Positions 17,983 to 26,095 of a stretch of DNA of 64,000 nucleotides are shown here, piece after piece (the stretch's first letter is position 1; the number at the start of each line of letters is the position of its first letter). The notes beneath the pieces are model-generated. The model saw only the letters and a list, made by a program, of their open reading frames with translations, had not been told where the DNA came from and ran no database searches. Made by a program: the position numbers and the translations under genes. Source of the stretch: Sediminihabitans luteus (GTDB lineage Bacteria > Actinomycetota > Actinomycetes > Actinomycetales > Cellulomonadaceae); the NCBI RefSeq assembly GCF_002797595.1, contig NZ_PGFE01000001.1, positions 1 to 64,000 of the forward strand, given 5' to 3'.

Positions 17983-18603
17983 TCAGGCGCCCGTCGTCCC
18001 GCCGCCGCCGGTCACCGAGCCGGCGTGCTCGACGACGTGGTCGATGAACCCGTACTCGAGCGCCTCGGTCGCCGTGAACCAGTTGTCGCGGTCGTTATCC
18101 TTGTTGATCTGCTCGAGCGTCTTGCCGGTCTGCTCGGCCGTGAGCTCGGACAGCACGCGCTTCATGTGCATGATGAGCTGCGCGTTGATGCGCACGTCGG
18201 TCGCGGTGCCGCCGATGCCGCCCGAGGGCTGGTGCATCATGACGCGCGCGTGCGGCGTCGCGTAGCGCTTGCCCTTGGCGCCCGAGGAGAGCAGGAACTG
18301 CCCCATCGACGCGGCCATGCCCATGGCGACCGTCGCGACGTCGGGCTGGATGAACTGCATGGTGTCGTAGATCGCCATGCCCGCCGTGATCGACCCGCCC
18401 GGCGAGTTGATGTAGAGGTAGATGTCCTTCTCGGGGTCCTCCGCGGCGAGGAGCATCAGCTGGGCGCAGATCGCGTTCGCGTTCTCGTCGCGCACCTCGG
18501 AGCCGAGCCAGATGATCCGCTCCTTGAGGAGCCGGTTGTAGATGGAGTCGTTGAGCGCGAGCCCGGGTCCCTCGGCTCGTGCCATCGGCAGCTGGTCGTT
18601 CAC
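17983..18603 (-). CDS. clpP1: ATP-dependent Clp protease proteolytic subunit, first paralogue
   Basis: 206 aa ClpP subunit with [19 protein letters not shown], catalytic serine in [11 protein letters not shown], histidine in [11 protein letters not shown] and the [17 protein letters not shown] end. The GTG at 18603 is preferred because AAGGAG lies 6 nt upstream; an ATG at 18609 directly abuts that Shine-Dalgarno. A Gly-rich tail (GGGGTT) ends the protein. It starts the clpP1-clpP2-clpX cluster. Confidence 0.95.
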   Translation of the reverse strand: MNDQLPMARAEGPGLALNDSIYNRLLKERIIWLGSEVRDENANAICAQLMLLAAEDPEKDIYLYINSPGGSITAGMAIYDTMQFIQPDVATVAMGMAASMGQFLLSSGAKGKRYATPHARVMMHQPSGGIGGTATDVRINAQLIMHMKRVLSELTAEQTGKTLEQINKDNDRDNWFTATEALEYGFIDHVVEHAGSVTGGGGTTGA

Positions 18604-18642
18604 GTCCATCTCCTTGCGTCGTCCTACGTCACCGTTGCAGTG

Positions 18643-18648
18643 ACCCTA
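18643..18648 (-). promoter_or_regulatory. -10 element of the clpP1-clpP2 operon
   Basis: TAGGGT on the minus strand, preceded by GCGCGT, lies about 40 nt before the clpP1 start. In actinobacteria this promoter is often under ClgR; a clear ClgR palindrome is not evident. Confidence 0.45.
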
Positions 18649-18734
18649 ACGCGCGGGCACCCCGAGGATCGTCCTGATCCGGGGCCGTTTCGCTGTAGGC
18701 GCACGGAGTGCCGGACGACGCGGGGCCGGCACGC

Positions 18735-18771
18735 ACGACGGCCCCCGCCCGTGGTGGGCGGGGGCCGTCGT
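18735..18771 (-). terminator. terminator after tig
   Basis: Strong hairpin with arms ACGACGGCCCCCGCCC / GGGCGGGGGCCGTCGT around a short GTGGT-type loop, 44 bp beyond the tig stop. It separates tig from the clpP transcript. Confidence 0.8.
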
Positions 18772-18814
18772 GGCGGTGCGTGCACGGCCCGGCGCGAAGG
18801 CCGGGCAGGGCGGG

Positions 18815-20188
18815 TCAGGCCTTGGCGTCGTCCGCGGCCGGGGCCTCGTCCTCGGCCGGGGCCTCGTCCGTGGCGGTCTCGTCCGTGGCGGTCTCGGCAG
18901 CCTCGGCCGCGTCCTCCTCGTCGGAGCCCACGAAGTCGGTCAGGTCGACCTCGGCGCCCGAGGCGTCGACGACCTTGACGCCGCGCAGCGCGACGGCGAG
19001 CGCCTTGGAGCGCGCGACCTCGCCGACCATGGCCGGGATCTGGCCGTTCTGGTCGAGCGACTGGATGAACTGGTTCGGGTCCATGCCGTACTGGCGCGAC
19101 GCGCTCACGAGGTACTCGAGGAGCTCGTTCTGCGCGACCTTGACCTCGAGCTTCTCGGCGAGAGTGTCGAGCAGGATCTGGTTCTTGAGGGCCTCGGTCG
19201 CCTGCTCGGTGACCTCGGCGCGGTGCTCGTCGTCCTCGAGGCGGTTCTCGCCCTCGAGGTGGCGGTGCACCTCGGCCTCGACCGCACCCTGGGGCACGGG
19301 GATCTCGACGACCTCGAGCAGGTGCGCGAGAAGCGCGTCGCGCGCCTCGACGGCCTGGTCGGAGACCTTCGCGTCGGCGACCTGCGAGCGCAGGTCGTCG
19401 GTCAGCTCGGCGAGCGTGTCGAACTCGGACGCAAGCTGCGCGAACTCGTCGTCCGCCTCGGGCAGCTCGCGCTGCTTGACCGTGGTCGCGGTGACCGTGA
19501 CCTCGGCCTCCTTGCCCTCGTGGTCGCCGCCCGCGAGGGGCGCGTTGAAGGTCGTGGTCTCCTCGGCCGAGAGGCCGGTGAGCGCCTCGTCGAGGCCCTC
19601 GAGCATGTTGCCCGAGCCGATCTGGTACGACACGCCGGAGACCGAGTCGACCTCCTCGCCGTCGAGCGTCGCGGCCAGGTCGATCACGACGAAGTCGCCC
19701 TCGGCGGCCGGGCGGTCGACGCCCACGAGGGTGCCGAAGCGCTCGCGGAGCGACTCGAGGCGCTCGTTGACGTCCTCGTCGCTGACCTCCGACGCCGACA
19801 CCGAGAGCTCGAGGCCCTCGAGCGACGGGATCTCGATCTCGGGGCGGACCTCGACCTCGGCGACGAAGTGGAGCGAGCCGTCGGTGCCGACCGGCACCTC
19901 GGTGACCTCGACCTCGGGCTGGCCCATGGGGCGCAGCTCGGCCTCGGTCACGGCCTGGCGGTAGAAGCCCGGGAGCGACTCGTTGATCGCGTGCTCGAGC
20001 ACGGCACCACGACCGACGCGCTGGTCGATGATGCGCGGCGGGATCTTGCCCTTGCGGAAGCCCGGGACGTTCACCTGCTCCGCGATGTGCTCGTACGCGT
20101 GCGCGATGCTCGACTCGAGCTCGCTGTACTCCACCTCGACGGTCAGCTTGACCTTGGTGGGCTCGAGGGTCTCGACGGCGCTCTTCAC
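18815..20188 (-). CDS. tig: trigger factor, ribosome-associated chaperone and peptidyl-prolyl isomerase
   Basis: 457 aa protein. The ribosome-docking signature GFRKGKIP is near residue 43, the FKBP-type domain spans about 160-240 (EGDFVVIDLAATLDGEEV, then GLDEAL), and the helical arms follow. The C-terminal 45 residues are an Ala/Asp/Glu-rich, Thr-rich acidic tail common in actinobacterial Tig. The GTG start (VKSAVETLEPTKVKL) has GGAG at suitable distance. A weak -10 (TAGCAT) lies at 20282-20287. Placement before clpP matches the usual actinobacterial order. Confidence 0.95.
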   Translation of the reverse strand: MKSAVETLEPTKVKLTVEVEYSELESSIAHAYEHIAEQVNVPGFRKGKIPPRIIDQRVGRGAVLEHAINESLPGFYRQAVTEAELRPMGQPEVEVTEVPVGTDGSLHFVAEVEVRPEIEIPSLEGLELSVSASEVSDEDVNERLESLRERFGTLVGVDRPAAEGDFVVIDLAATLDGEEVDSVSGVSYQIGSGNMLEGLDEALTGLSAEETTTFNAPLAGGDHEGKEAEVTVTATTVKQRELPEADDEFAQLASEFDTLAELTDDLRSQVADAKVSDQAVEARDALLAHLLEVVEIPVPQGAVEAEVHRHLEGENRLEDDEHRAEVTEQATEALKNQILLDTLAEKLEVKVAQNELLEYLVSASRQYGMDPNQFIQSLDQNGQIPAMVGEVARSKALAVALRGVKVVDASGAEVDLTDFVGSDEEDAAEAAETATDETATDEAPAEDEAPAADDAKA

Positions 20189-20289
20189 TTCGATGATCTC
20201 CAACTGATCGGGGCTGGCCGACGTGCGGCAGAGGTACGTGCTGGCCCTGGGCACGAGAATCGGCGCACGGGCAACCGTTCCATGCTACG

Positions 20290-20655
20290 TCATCCGGTCG
20301 TGGCGCCGAAAAGCCCGGTCGCCACGAGGTCCTGCTCGACCTGGGGGCGCAGGAGCTCGGTCGCCGTGGCCGTGAGGTGGCTCGCGTCGCGGTAGAGCAG
20401 GACGCCGCCCAGCACGCTCGGGCACCGGTCGCCCGGCGGGCACACGAGCGCGGAGACGTCGACCACGCGGACCCCGGGCAGGTCCCCGAGCGCGACCTGC
20501 GCGAGCACGGGGTCGTCGAGCAGGCCCGTCGCCCGGTCGAACGAGCACCGCGACCAGTCGTCGAGGGCGCCCGAGACGCACGTCGGCACGTCGGCGTCTG
20601 GCGTCGGGGTGTCGCGCAGGTACACCACCGGCACGCCGGCGTCGCGGTCGCGCGG
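20290..20655 (-). pseudogene. 3' remnant of an SGNH-domain acyltransferase (OafA/YrhL type)
   Basis: The frame encodes only the end of a secreted SGNH domain: VPVVYLRDTP, VPTCVSGALDDWSRCSFDR, VVDVSALVCPPGDRCP and the catalytic Asp-His motif YRDASHLTATATELLRPQ. Full proteins of this kind have a membrane acyltransferase domain of about 350 residues before it. Here the homology begins abruptly about 30 bp from the terminator of tRNA-Pro, with no start codon in a sensible place. A deletion or recombination next to the tRNA is the simplest explanation. Confidence 0.8.
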
Positions 20656-20685
20656 TGCAGGACGTCGCGCGGTGCGAAAGCACGA

Positions 20686-20713
20686 GAGCCGCGCACCCGA
20701 GGGTGCGCGGCTC
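20686..20713 (-). terminator. terminator of tRNA-Pro
   Basis: Perfect 13-bp stem GAGCCGCGCACCC / GGGTGCGCGGCTC with a two-base GA centre, 9 bp after the tRNA-Pro 3' end and just before the acyltransferase remnant. Confidence 0.8.
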
Positions 20714-20720
20714 TTCCGGT

Positions 20721-20795
<75 letters not shown>

Positions 20796-21037
20796 GATCG
20801 CCCGTCGCCAGCCCACCGTCGAGCTGCCGACGGCGCCTGCGAACGCGCAGGTCACAGTGTACGGGTCGGCGCGCACGGATCGCGCCGTCGTCCGCGGGTC
20901 GCACGCGCGGGTGCCCGGTCACGTCACCGCACGCGCTCCCGCACCCGCTCCCGGGCTCGGGGCCGGCGGCCGGGCGTGCGTCGCGACCGGCGATCCTTGC
21001 TAAGGTGGCCCACGCACGGACGGCATCGCCGTCGGCT

Positions 21038-21108
21038 GCGGGCGTAGCTCAATGGTAGAGCCTCAGTCTTCCAAACTGATCACGCGGGTTCGATTCCCGT
21101 CGCCCGCT
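21038..21108 (+). tRNA. tRNA-Gly (anticodon TCC)
   Basis: 71-nt cloverleaf with acceptor GCGGGCG / CGCCCGC, D-arm AGCTCAATGGTAGAGC, anticodon loop CTTCCAA (TCC) and T-arm GGTTCGATTCC. A CCA happens to be encoded directly after discriminator T (21109-21111). Confidence 0.96.
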
Positions 21109-21120
21109 CCAGCACGTCCC

Positions 21121-21152
21121 GAAGGGCGGCCCGCGAGCGCGGGCCGCCCTTC
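21121..21152 (+). terminator. terminator of tRNA-Gly
   Basis: Perfect stem GAAGGGCGGCCCGCG / CGCGGGCCGCCCTTC with a two-base AG centre, 9 bp after the tRNA. Confidence 0.85.
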
Positions 21153-21183
21153 GTCGTCCGACAGCGCGGGGAATGAGACGCCA

Positions 21184-21212
21184 TTGCGGGCGGTTGACCT
21201 GGTCGATACTGT
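21184..21212 (+). promoter_or_regulatory. promoter of the cysteine leader-cysK-cysE operon
   Basis: TTGCGG at 21184-21189, 17-bp spacer, TACTGT at 21207-21212. It lies about 70 nt before the cysteine-rich leader ORF and gives an untranslated and leader region of about 350 nt before cysK. Confidence 0.5.
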
Positions 21213-21280
21213 CGTGCACGGCACGCACCCAGCACCCGCCGCACGGACCACCGGTCCGCGGCCCGAACGGAGGACCGAGG

Positions 21281-21373
21281 ATGACCGAGCGTCACGACGA
21301 CGTCCGTCCTCGCACCGTGCCCGCCCCGCGCACCGCGCAGGCTCTCGCCTGTCCGTGCTGTCGCTGTCGCTAG
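21281..21373 (+). CDS. cysteine-rich leader peptide upstream of cysK
   Basis: 30-aa ORF with ATG and a Shine-Dalgarno GGAGGA 6-7 nt upstream, ending in ACPCCRCR just before TAG. Four of the last seven residues are cysteine. Cysteine-rich small ORFs ahead of sulfur-assimilation genes act as cysteine-responsive attenuators in mycobacteria; this one lies 193 bp before the cysteine-synthase gene. Stalling at the Cys codons when cysteine is short would alter downstream RNA folding or Rho access. The ORF is seen directly; its regulatory role is inferred. Confidence 0.8.
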   Translation: MTERHDDVRPRTVPAPRTAQALACPCCRCR

Positions 21374-21566
21374 AGCGTCGGCACGCGGCGGTCCCCGCCC
21401 ACCCCCCGGCGCTCCCCCGGCCCTGCGACGCGCAGGCCCGCCGTACGCGCACCCGCGACCCGGCCCGCCGCCGTCCGCCACGGACCCCTGGCTGAACCAC
21501 CCGCACCACCCCGCCGTTCACGGCACCCACCACGGCCCCGAGGGCCTGCGAGCAGAAGAGGATGAC
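21374..21566 (+). promoter_or_regulatory. attenuator region between the cysteine leader ORF and cysK
   Basis: 193-bp stretch with no gene. It is very C-rich on the coding strand (low in G over long runs, such as 21397-21420 and 21500-21545), which fits Rho loading, and it holds a small hairpin CCTGCG/CGCAGG at 21421-21434. The cysK Shine-Dalgarno AGAGG lies at 21556-21560. Confidence 0.5.
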
Positions 21567-22502
21567 ATGGCACGCATCTACGACGACGTGACCAAGCTGG
21601 TCGGCAACACCCCGCTGGTCCGTCTCAACAAGCTGACCGAGGGCGCGGGCGCGACCGTCGTCGGCAAGCTCGAGTTCTACAACCCGGCGAACTCGGTCAA
21701 GGACCGCATCGGCGTCGCGATCATCGACGCCGCCGAGCAGTCGGGTGCCCTGAAGCCGGGCGGCACGATCGTCGAGGCGACCTCGGGCAACACGGGCATC
21801 GCGCTCGCGATGGTCGGCGCGGCCCGCGGCTACGACGTCGTCCTGACCATGCCCGAGAGCATGTCGAAGGAGCGCCGCGCGCTGCTGCGCGCGTTCGGCG
21901 CCGAGCTCATCCTCACGCCGGCCGGCGAGGGCATGAAGGGTGCGGTCAACCGCGCCGACGAGATCGTCGCCGAGCGTCCGGGCGCGATCCTCGCCAAGCA
22001 GTTCGCGAACGAGGCCAACCCGGCGATCCACCGCGCCACGACGGCCGAGGAGATCTGGGCCGACACCGACGGCGCGGTCGACATCGTCGTCGCGGGCATC
22101 GGCACGGGCGGCACCATCACGGGTGTCGGCCAGGTCCTCAAGGAGCGCAAGCCCGACGTCAAGATCGTCGCCGTCGAGCCCGAGGAGTCGCCCATCCTCA
22201 ACGGCGGCGCCCCCGGCCCGCACAAGATCCAGGGCATCGGCGCGAACTTCGTGCCCGAGATCCTCGACACCGAGGTCTACGACGAGGTCATCGACGTCAA
22301 CGCCGAGACCGCCGTCGAGTTCGCGCGCCGCGCCGCCAAGGAGGAGGGCCTGCTCGTGGGCATCTCCTCGGGTGCGGCCATCTCGGCCGCGCTGCAGCTC
22401 GCGAAGCGCCCCGAGAACGACGGCAAGCTCATCGTCGTGATCATCCCGTCGTTCGGCGAGCGCTACCTGACGTCGGTCCTCTACTCGGACCTGATGGACT
22501 GA
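21567..22502 (+). CDS. cysK: cysteine synthase A (O-acetylserine sulfhydrylase)
   Basis: 311 aa PLP enzyme making cysteine from O-acetylserine and sulfide. The PLP lysine is K45 in PANSVKDR, the substrate loop TSGNTG lies near 72-77, the phosphate-binding glycine loop [10 protein letters not shown] near 180-189, and SSGAA near 268. It is followed after 1 bp by the serine acetyltransferase gene, so substrate maker and user are coupled, and it is preceded by a cysteine-rich leader ORF. Confidence 0.97.
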   Translation: MARIYDDVTKLVGNTPLVRLNKLTEGAGATVVGKLEFYNPANSVKDRIGVAIIDAAEQSGALKPGGTIVEATSGNTGIALAMVGAARGYDVVLTMPESMSKERRALLRAFGAELILTPAGEGMKGAVNRADEIVAERPGAILAKQFANEANPAIHRATTAEEIWADTDGAVDIVVAGIGTGGTITGVGQVLKERKPDVKIVAVEPEESPILNGGAPGPHKIQGIGANFVPEILDTEVYDEVIDVNAETAVEFARRAAKEEGLLVGISSGAAISAALQLAKRPENDGKLIVVIIPSFGERYLTSVLYSDLMD

Positions 22503-22503
22503 C

Positions 22504-23097
22504 GTGGGACGACTGCGCCGGTTCGTGAAGGTCCTCGACGAGGACCTCGACGCGGCGCGCCACGGTGACCCCGCGGCGCGCTCGCGCCTCGAGGTCGCCC
22601 TGCTGTACCCGGGGGTCCACGCGGTGTGGGCGTACCGGTTCGCGCACCGCCTGTGGCGGTCCCCCGCGGGCCGGTTCCCGGCGCGCGTGATCTCGCAGAC
22701 CACGCGCGCCCTCACGGGTATCGAGATCCACCCGGGGGCGCTGCTCGGGCGGCGGCTGTTCATCGACCACGGCATGGGTGTCGTGATCGGCGAGACGGCC
22801 GTGGTGGGCGACGACGTCGTGCTGTTCCACGGCTCGACGCTCGGCGGGCGCTCGATGAAGAAGGGCAAGCGGCACCCGACGCTCGGCGACCGCGTGGTCG
22901 TCGGCGCGGGCGCCAAGGTGCTGGGCGCCGTCTGGATCGGTGACGACGCCCAGGTCGGCGCCAACGCGGTGGTCGTCAAGGACGTGCCGCCGGGTGGAGT
23001 CGCGGTGGGCGTGCCCGCGCGCGTGCGCATGCCACGGGCGGGCGCGGCAGGCGGCGAGGTCGTCGACCCGTCCCAGCTCATCGAGTACGTGATCTAG
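22504..23097 (+). CDS. cysE: serine O-acetyltransferase
   Basis: 197 aa left-handed beta-helix enzyme making O-acetylserine from serine and acetyl-CoA. Hexapeptide repeats run through [20 protein letters not shown] (about residues 75-95), [20 protein letters not shown] and [22 protein letters not shown]. The catalytic histidine (IDHGMG) and the second His (FHGSTL) are intact. The protein is the short EpsC-type form. The GTG start is 1 bp after the cysK stop. Confidence 0.95.
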   Translation: MGRLRRFVKVLDEDLDAARHGDPAARSRLEVALLYPGVHAVWAYRFAHRLWRSPAGRFPARVISQTTRALTGIEIHPGALLGRRLFIDHGMGVVIGETAVVGDDVVLFHGSTLGGRSMKKGKRHPTLGDRVVVGAGAKVLGAVWIGDDAQVGANAVVVKDVPPGGVAVGVPARVRMPRAGAAGGEVVDPSQLIEYVI

Positions 23098-23114
23098 GGC
23101 GGCAGCGCCGGGCC

Positions 23115-23148
23115 GACGGGCCGTCCACCTCCGGGTGGGCGGCCCGTC
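23115..23148 (+). terminator. terminator of the cysK-cysE operon
   Basis: Hairpin GACGGGCCGTCCACC / GGGTGGGCGGCCCGTC with a TCC loop, 17 bp after the cysE stop. Confidence 0.8.
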
Positions 23149-23166
23149 CGCGTTCCCGAGCCGCAC

Positions 23167-23196
23167 TTGTTCTAGTAGCACTAGAACAACTAGGGT
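23167..23196 (+). promoter_or_regulatory. perfect palindromic operator within the promoter of a GntR gene
   Basis: Arms TTGTTCTAGT (23167-23176) and ACTAGAACAA (23180-23189) are perfect inverted repeats around AGC. The left end TTGTTC serves as -35 and TAGGGT at 23191-23196 as -10 with 18-bp spacing; the ATG follows 6 nt later. A bound dimer would cover the promoter, so autorepression by the GntR protein is likely. Confidence 0.85.
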
Positions 23197-23202
23197 GATC
23201 GC

Positions 23203-23556
23203 ATGATCTTCCGGATCGACCCCACCGCGGGCGTGCCGCTCTACGAGCAGCTCGCCGCGCAGGTGCGCGTCGGGATCAGCCGCGGCGAGCTCACGACCGG
23301 CGAACGGCTCCCCGCGGCGCGCGACCTGGCCGATTCGCTCGACGTCAACGTGCACACCGTGCTCAAGGCCTACCAGCTGCTGCGCGACGACGGCCTCGTC
23401 GAGCTCCGGCGTGGTCGCGGCGCCGTCGTCGCCGCGACCGCCACGGGCGACACGGCCGCGCTGCACGCCGCGGTGCGCGCGCTCGCCGACGAGGCCGCCC
23501 GGCTCGGCACCAGCCCCCAGACCGTGATCTCACTCCTCGAGGAGCAGCTGCGATGA
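23203..23556 (+). CDS. GntR-family regulator, YtrA type
   Basis: 117 aa: winged helix at about residues 9-75 (PLYEQLAAQVRVGISRGEL, LPAARDLADSLDVNVHTVLKAYQLL, DDGLVELRRGRG) and a short helical tail for dimerisation, with no ligand domain. This is the YtrA layout, whose members usually sit in front of membrane or ABC genes and repress their own operon. The downstream membrane gene overlaps by 4 bp. Leaderless start 6 nt after TAGGGT. Confidence 0.92.
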   Translation: MIFRIDPTAGVPLYEQLAAQVRVGISRGELTTGERLPAARDLADSLDVNVHTVLKAYQLLRDDGLVELRRGRGAVVAATATGDTAALHAAVRALADEAARLGTSPQTVISLLEEQLR

Positions 23557-24557
23557 CCCGTCCCGACGGCGCCCGCCCCGACCACGACCCGACAGCACGT
23601 GGCCTGCGCTCACGCCGGGTCGTCGCGCTCGCCTCGACGCTCGCGTCCCTCGCGGTGCTCGCCGTCGGCTACCTCGTCCCCCTGCGCTGGGTCGACGAGC
23701 TCCCCGACCCGGTCGCGACGCACTGGGGAACTGACGGCCCGGACGGGTTCACGTCGCTCGACGGGATCGGGCTCCTCGCACCGACCCTCGTCATGGCCGC
23801 GCTCGTCGTGCTCCTCGGCGTCCTGATCGCCGTGCTCGGGACCGCCGCGTTCGCCCGTCGCGTCCTGGCGGGGACGTCCGTGGGCCTCGCGGCGCTCGTG
23901 GCGACGCTGCAGATCGTGTCGCTCGGCACCCAGCGTGGCCTCGCCGACGCGCGCGACGCGACCGACGCGGGCATCGGTGTCTCGCTGCTCGTCGCGCTAC
24001 TGGTCGGTGCGACCGTGGGTCTCGCACTGCCCCGCGACCGGCCGCTCCCGGCGACCGCACCCGTCGACCCGGATGCTCCCCGCGCGTCCCTGGACCCGCA
24101 CGAGCGCGCCGCGTGGGTCGCGCGCACGCGCGGCGGCCCGGGGCTCGCGATCGGGGCGCTCGCGATCGCGGGCACCGCGGTGGTCGCGGTCGTGCTCGAG
24201 ACGTGGTGGCTGCTCCTACTGCCCGTGCTGCTCGGCCTGCTGCTCGCGGCGATGCTCGAATTCGTCGTCCGGGTCGACGAGCGCGGCCTGCAGGTGTGCT
24301 CGGCCCTGGGCGTGCCGCGCACCCTCGTCCCGGCGGACGAGGTCGAGCGCGCGGGCGTCGTCGCCGTCGACCCCGTGCGGGATTTCGGCGGCTGGGGCTG
24401 GCGCGTCGGACGCGGCGGCCGGGTCGGCGTCGTCGTGCGCAAGGGACCGGGGCTGCTCGTCGAGCGCACGGGCGGACGCTCGTTCGTCGTCACGGTCGAC
24501 GACCCGGACGAGGGCGCGGCCCTGCTCAACGCGCTCGCGGACCGCGCCCGCCGGTAG
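23553..24557 (+). CDS. DUF1648-type membrane protein
   Basis: 334 aa. A DUF1648-like segment (PDPVATHWGTDGPDG, about residues 50-65) is placed between the first and second membrane spans; spans are near 22-42, 74-100, 104-124, 139-160, 196-214 and 216-236. The C-terminal 95 residues form a soluble domain resembling a PH-like fold with a WGWRVGRGGRVGVVVRKGPGL strand pattern. Function is unknown; coupling to a YtrA-type regulator suggests a cell-envelope stress role. It converges on the next gene with a 3-bp gap. Confidence 0.85.
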   Translation: MTRPDGARPDHDPTARGLRSRRVVALASTLASLAVLAVGYLVPLRWVDELPDPVATHWGTDGPDGFTSLDGIGLLAPTLVMAALVVLLGVLIAVLGTAAFARRVLAGTSVGLAALVATLQIVSLGTQRGLADARDATDAGIGVSLLVALLVGATVGLALPRDRPLPATAPVDPDAPRASLDPHERAAWVARTRGGPGLAIGALAIAGTAVVAVVLETWWLLLLPVLLGLLLAAMLEFVVRVDERGLQVCSALGVPRTLVPADEVERAGVVAVDPVRDFGGWGWRVGRGGRVGVVVRKGPGLLVERTGGRSFVVTVDDPDEGAALLNALADRARR

Positions 24558-24560
24558 GGC

Positions 24561-25595
24561 TCAGCCCAGGATCTCGGCCATGGTCCGCACCGCGGTCGCG
24601 TCGCCCTGGACCAGAAGCGTCGTCACGGCCGTGCCCTTCCACGCCTCGACGTCCCGCGCGATCTTCTCGGCCGGCCCGACGAGCGCGATGTCCTCGACGA
24701 GCGCGGTCGGGACGGCGGCGACGGCCTCCGCGCGTCGCCCGGCGGCGTAGAGCTCGGTGATCTCGTCGGCGGCCTCGGAGTAGCCGAGCCGGTCGATCGC
24801 GTTGCGGTGGAAGTTCGCGCCCTTGGCGCCCATCCCCCCGACGTAGAGCGCGAGGAACGGGCGGACGGCGTCCGCGGCCTTCTCGACGTCGTCGTGCACC
24901 ACCACGGGGACCGTCGCGGAGACCTCGAAGTCGGCGCGCGACGATCGCTCGGGCGCACGCGCCGCGAACCCGGCCTCGAGGTGCTCGCGGAACTCGGCGT
25001 CGAGGCGCGGGGTGTAGAACAGCGGGAGCCAGCCGTCGGCGATCTCGGCCGCGAGCGCGATGTTCTTGGGCCCCTCGGCGGCCAGGTGGATCGGCAGGTC
25101 GGCGCGCAGCGGGTGCACGGTCGAGCGCAGCGACTTGCCGAGCCCGGTGGCCTGCTCGGCGCGCGTGGGCAGCTGGTAGAACTCGCCGTCGTAGGCCACG
25201 GGGGCGCCGCGCTCGAGCACCTGGCGCACGATGTCGACGTACTCGCGCGTGCGGGCCAGCGGGCGCCGGTAGGGCTCGCCGTACCAGCCCTCGACGACCT
25301 GCGGGCCCGAGACGCCGAGCCCGAGGATCGCGCGGCCGCCCGAGAGGTGGTCGAGCGTGAGCGCGGCCATCGCGGTCGCCGTCGGCGTGCGGGCGTAGAT
25401 CTGCGCGACGGCGGTGCCGAGGCGGATCCGGCGCGTGCGCGAGCCCCACCACGCGAGCGGCGTGAACGCGTCCGACCCGTACGCCTCGGCGGTCCAGACC
25501 GAGTCGACGCCCAGCGCGTCGGCCGCGACGATCGCGTCCTCGATGCCCGGGGGCGGGCCTGCCGACCAGTAGCCGCTGTGGATGCCGATGCGCAT
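24561..25595 (-). CDS. F420-dependent LLM-class oxidoreductase (Rv3520c-like)
   Basis: 344 aa luciferase-like TIM-barrel protein. Motifs YWSAGPP, VDSVWTAEAYGSDAFTPLAWW, LGTAVAQIYARTPTATAM, GLGVSGPQVVEGWYG and HLAAEGPKNIALAAEIADGWLP match the actinobacterial F420 oxidoreductase family TIGR03559. It is the second F420-type enzyme in the window, 15 kb from the transporter-cofE locus. The substrate is unknown. Confidence 0.9.
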   Translation of the reverse strand: MRIGIHSGYWSAGPPPGIEDAIVAADALGVDSVWTAEAYGSDAFTPLAWWGSRTRRIRLGTAVAQIYARTPTATAMAALTLDHLSGGRAILGLGVSGPQVVEGWYGEPYRRPLARTREYVDIVRQVLERGAPVAYDGEFYQLPTRAEQATGLGKSLRSTVHPLRADLPIHLAAEGPKNIALAAEIADGWLPLFYTPRLDAEFREHLEAGFAARAPERSSRADFEVSATVPVVVHDDVEKAADAVRPFLALYVGGMGAKGANFHRNAIDRLGYSEAADEITELYAAGRRAEAVAAVPTALVEDIALVGPAEKIARDVEAWKGTAVTTLLVQGDATAVRTMAEILG

Positions 25596-25640
25596 GGTGC
25601 TCCTCGTCGTCGAGGTCGGGGGCTCGCGGGCCCTGTCTCA

Positions 25641-25680
25641 AGTACCCAGAACCGAGCGTTCGAGGTACTGCGCCACCCTA
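25641..25680 (-). promoter_or_regulatory. promoter and imperfect inverted repeat before the second F420 oxidoreductase
   Basis: On the minus strand TAGGGT (complement of 25675-25680, overlapping the stop of the preceding gene) is a good -10. Just downstream AGTACC and GGTACT (complements of 25664-25669 and 25641-25646) form an imperfect palindrome with CGAAC/GTTC inside. A block related to its right arm, TACCCAGAACCG, also occurs near 9357 upstream of the other F420 oxidoreductase, in the opposite relative direction. Confidence 0.35.
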
Positions 25681-26037
25681 ACCCGTCGACGCCGTCGCGT
25701 CGTCCTCCCACGGCTCCCAGCCCGCGCGCCGCAGGTCGACCCGGGTCCCGTCCGCCGTCAGCGGGCACCCCTCGGCCCGCAGCGCGTCGAGGGCGGACGA
25801 CGCGTGGTGCGCGGGCGGGGAGCCCGCAGCGTTGACCACGCGCCACCACGGCACGCCCGCACCGCCGCGCGCGAGCGCCGTCCCGACCTGCCGCGGGCCG
25901 CCCCGGCCGAGCACCGCCGCGACCGCCTCGGCCACGACGCCGTACGTCGTCGCCCGGCCCGCGGGGACGCGCTCGACCACACGGAGCACCTCGTCGAGGT
26001 ACTCGAGCGCAGGGTTGATCGTGCCGGCCGGGTCCAC
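25678..26037 (-). CDS. alkyltransferase-like protein (MGMT family without the active cysteine)
   Basis: 119 aa DNA-binding domain of the O6-alkylguanine transferase family. The helix-turn-helix block VPAGRATTYGVVAEAVAA and GGPRQVGTALA are present, but the alkyl-acceptor site that reads PCHRV in MGMT is PWWRVVNAAG, so the protein cannot take up the alkyl group. Such ATL proteins flag alkylguanine for nucleotide excision repair. The GTG at 26037 is chosen because TACGGT lies 6 nt upstream and the longer frame adds residues outside the fold. Confidence 0.88.
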   Translation of the reverse strand: MDPAGTINPALEYLDEVLRVVERVPAGRATTYGVVAEAVAAVLGRGGPRQVGTALARGGAGVPWWRVVNAAGSPPAHHASSALDALRAEGCPLTADGTRVDLRRAGWEPWEDDATASTG

Positions 26038-26095
26038 GCCCCGACCGTACCGAAAATCTCTCGCGCCCTCGCCGGGCCGGTGCGACGCTCGTCGC

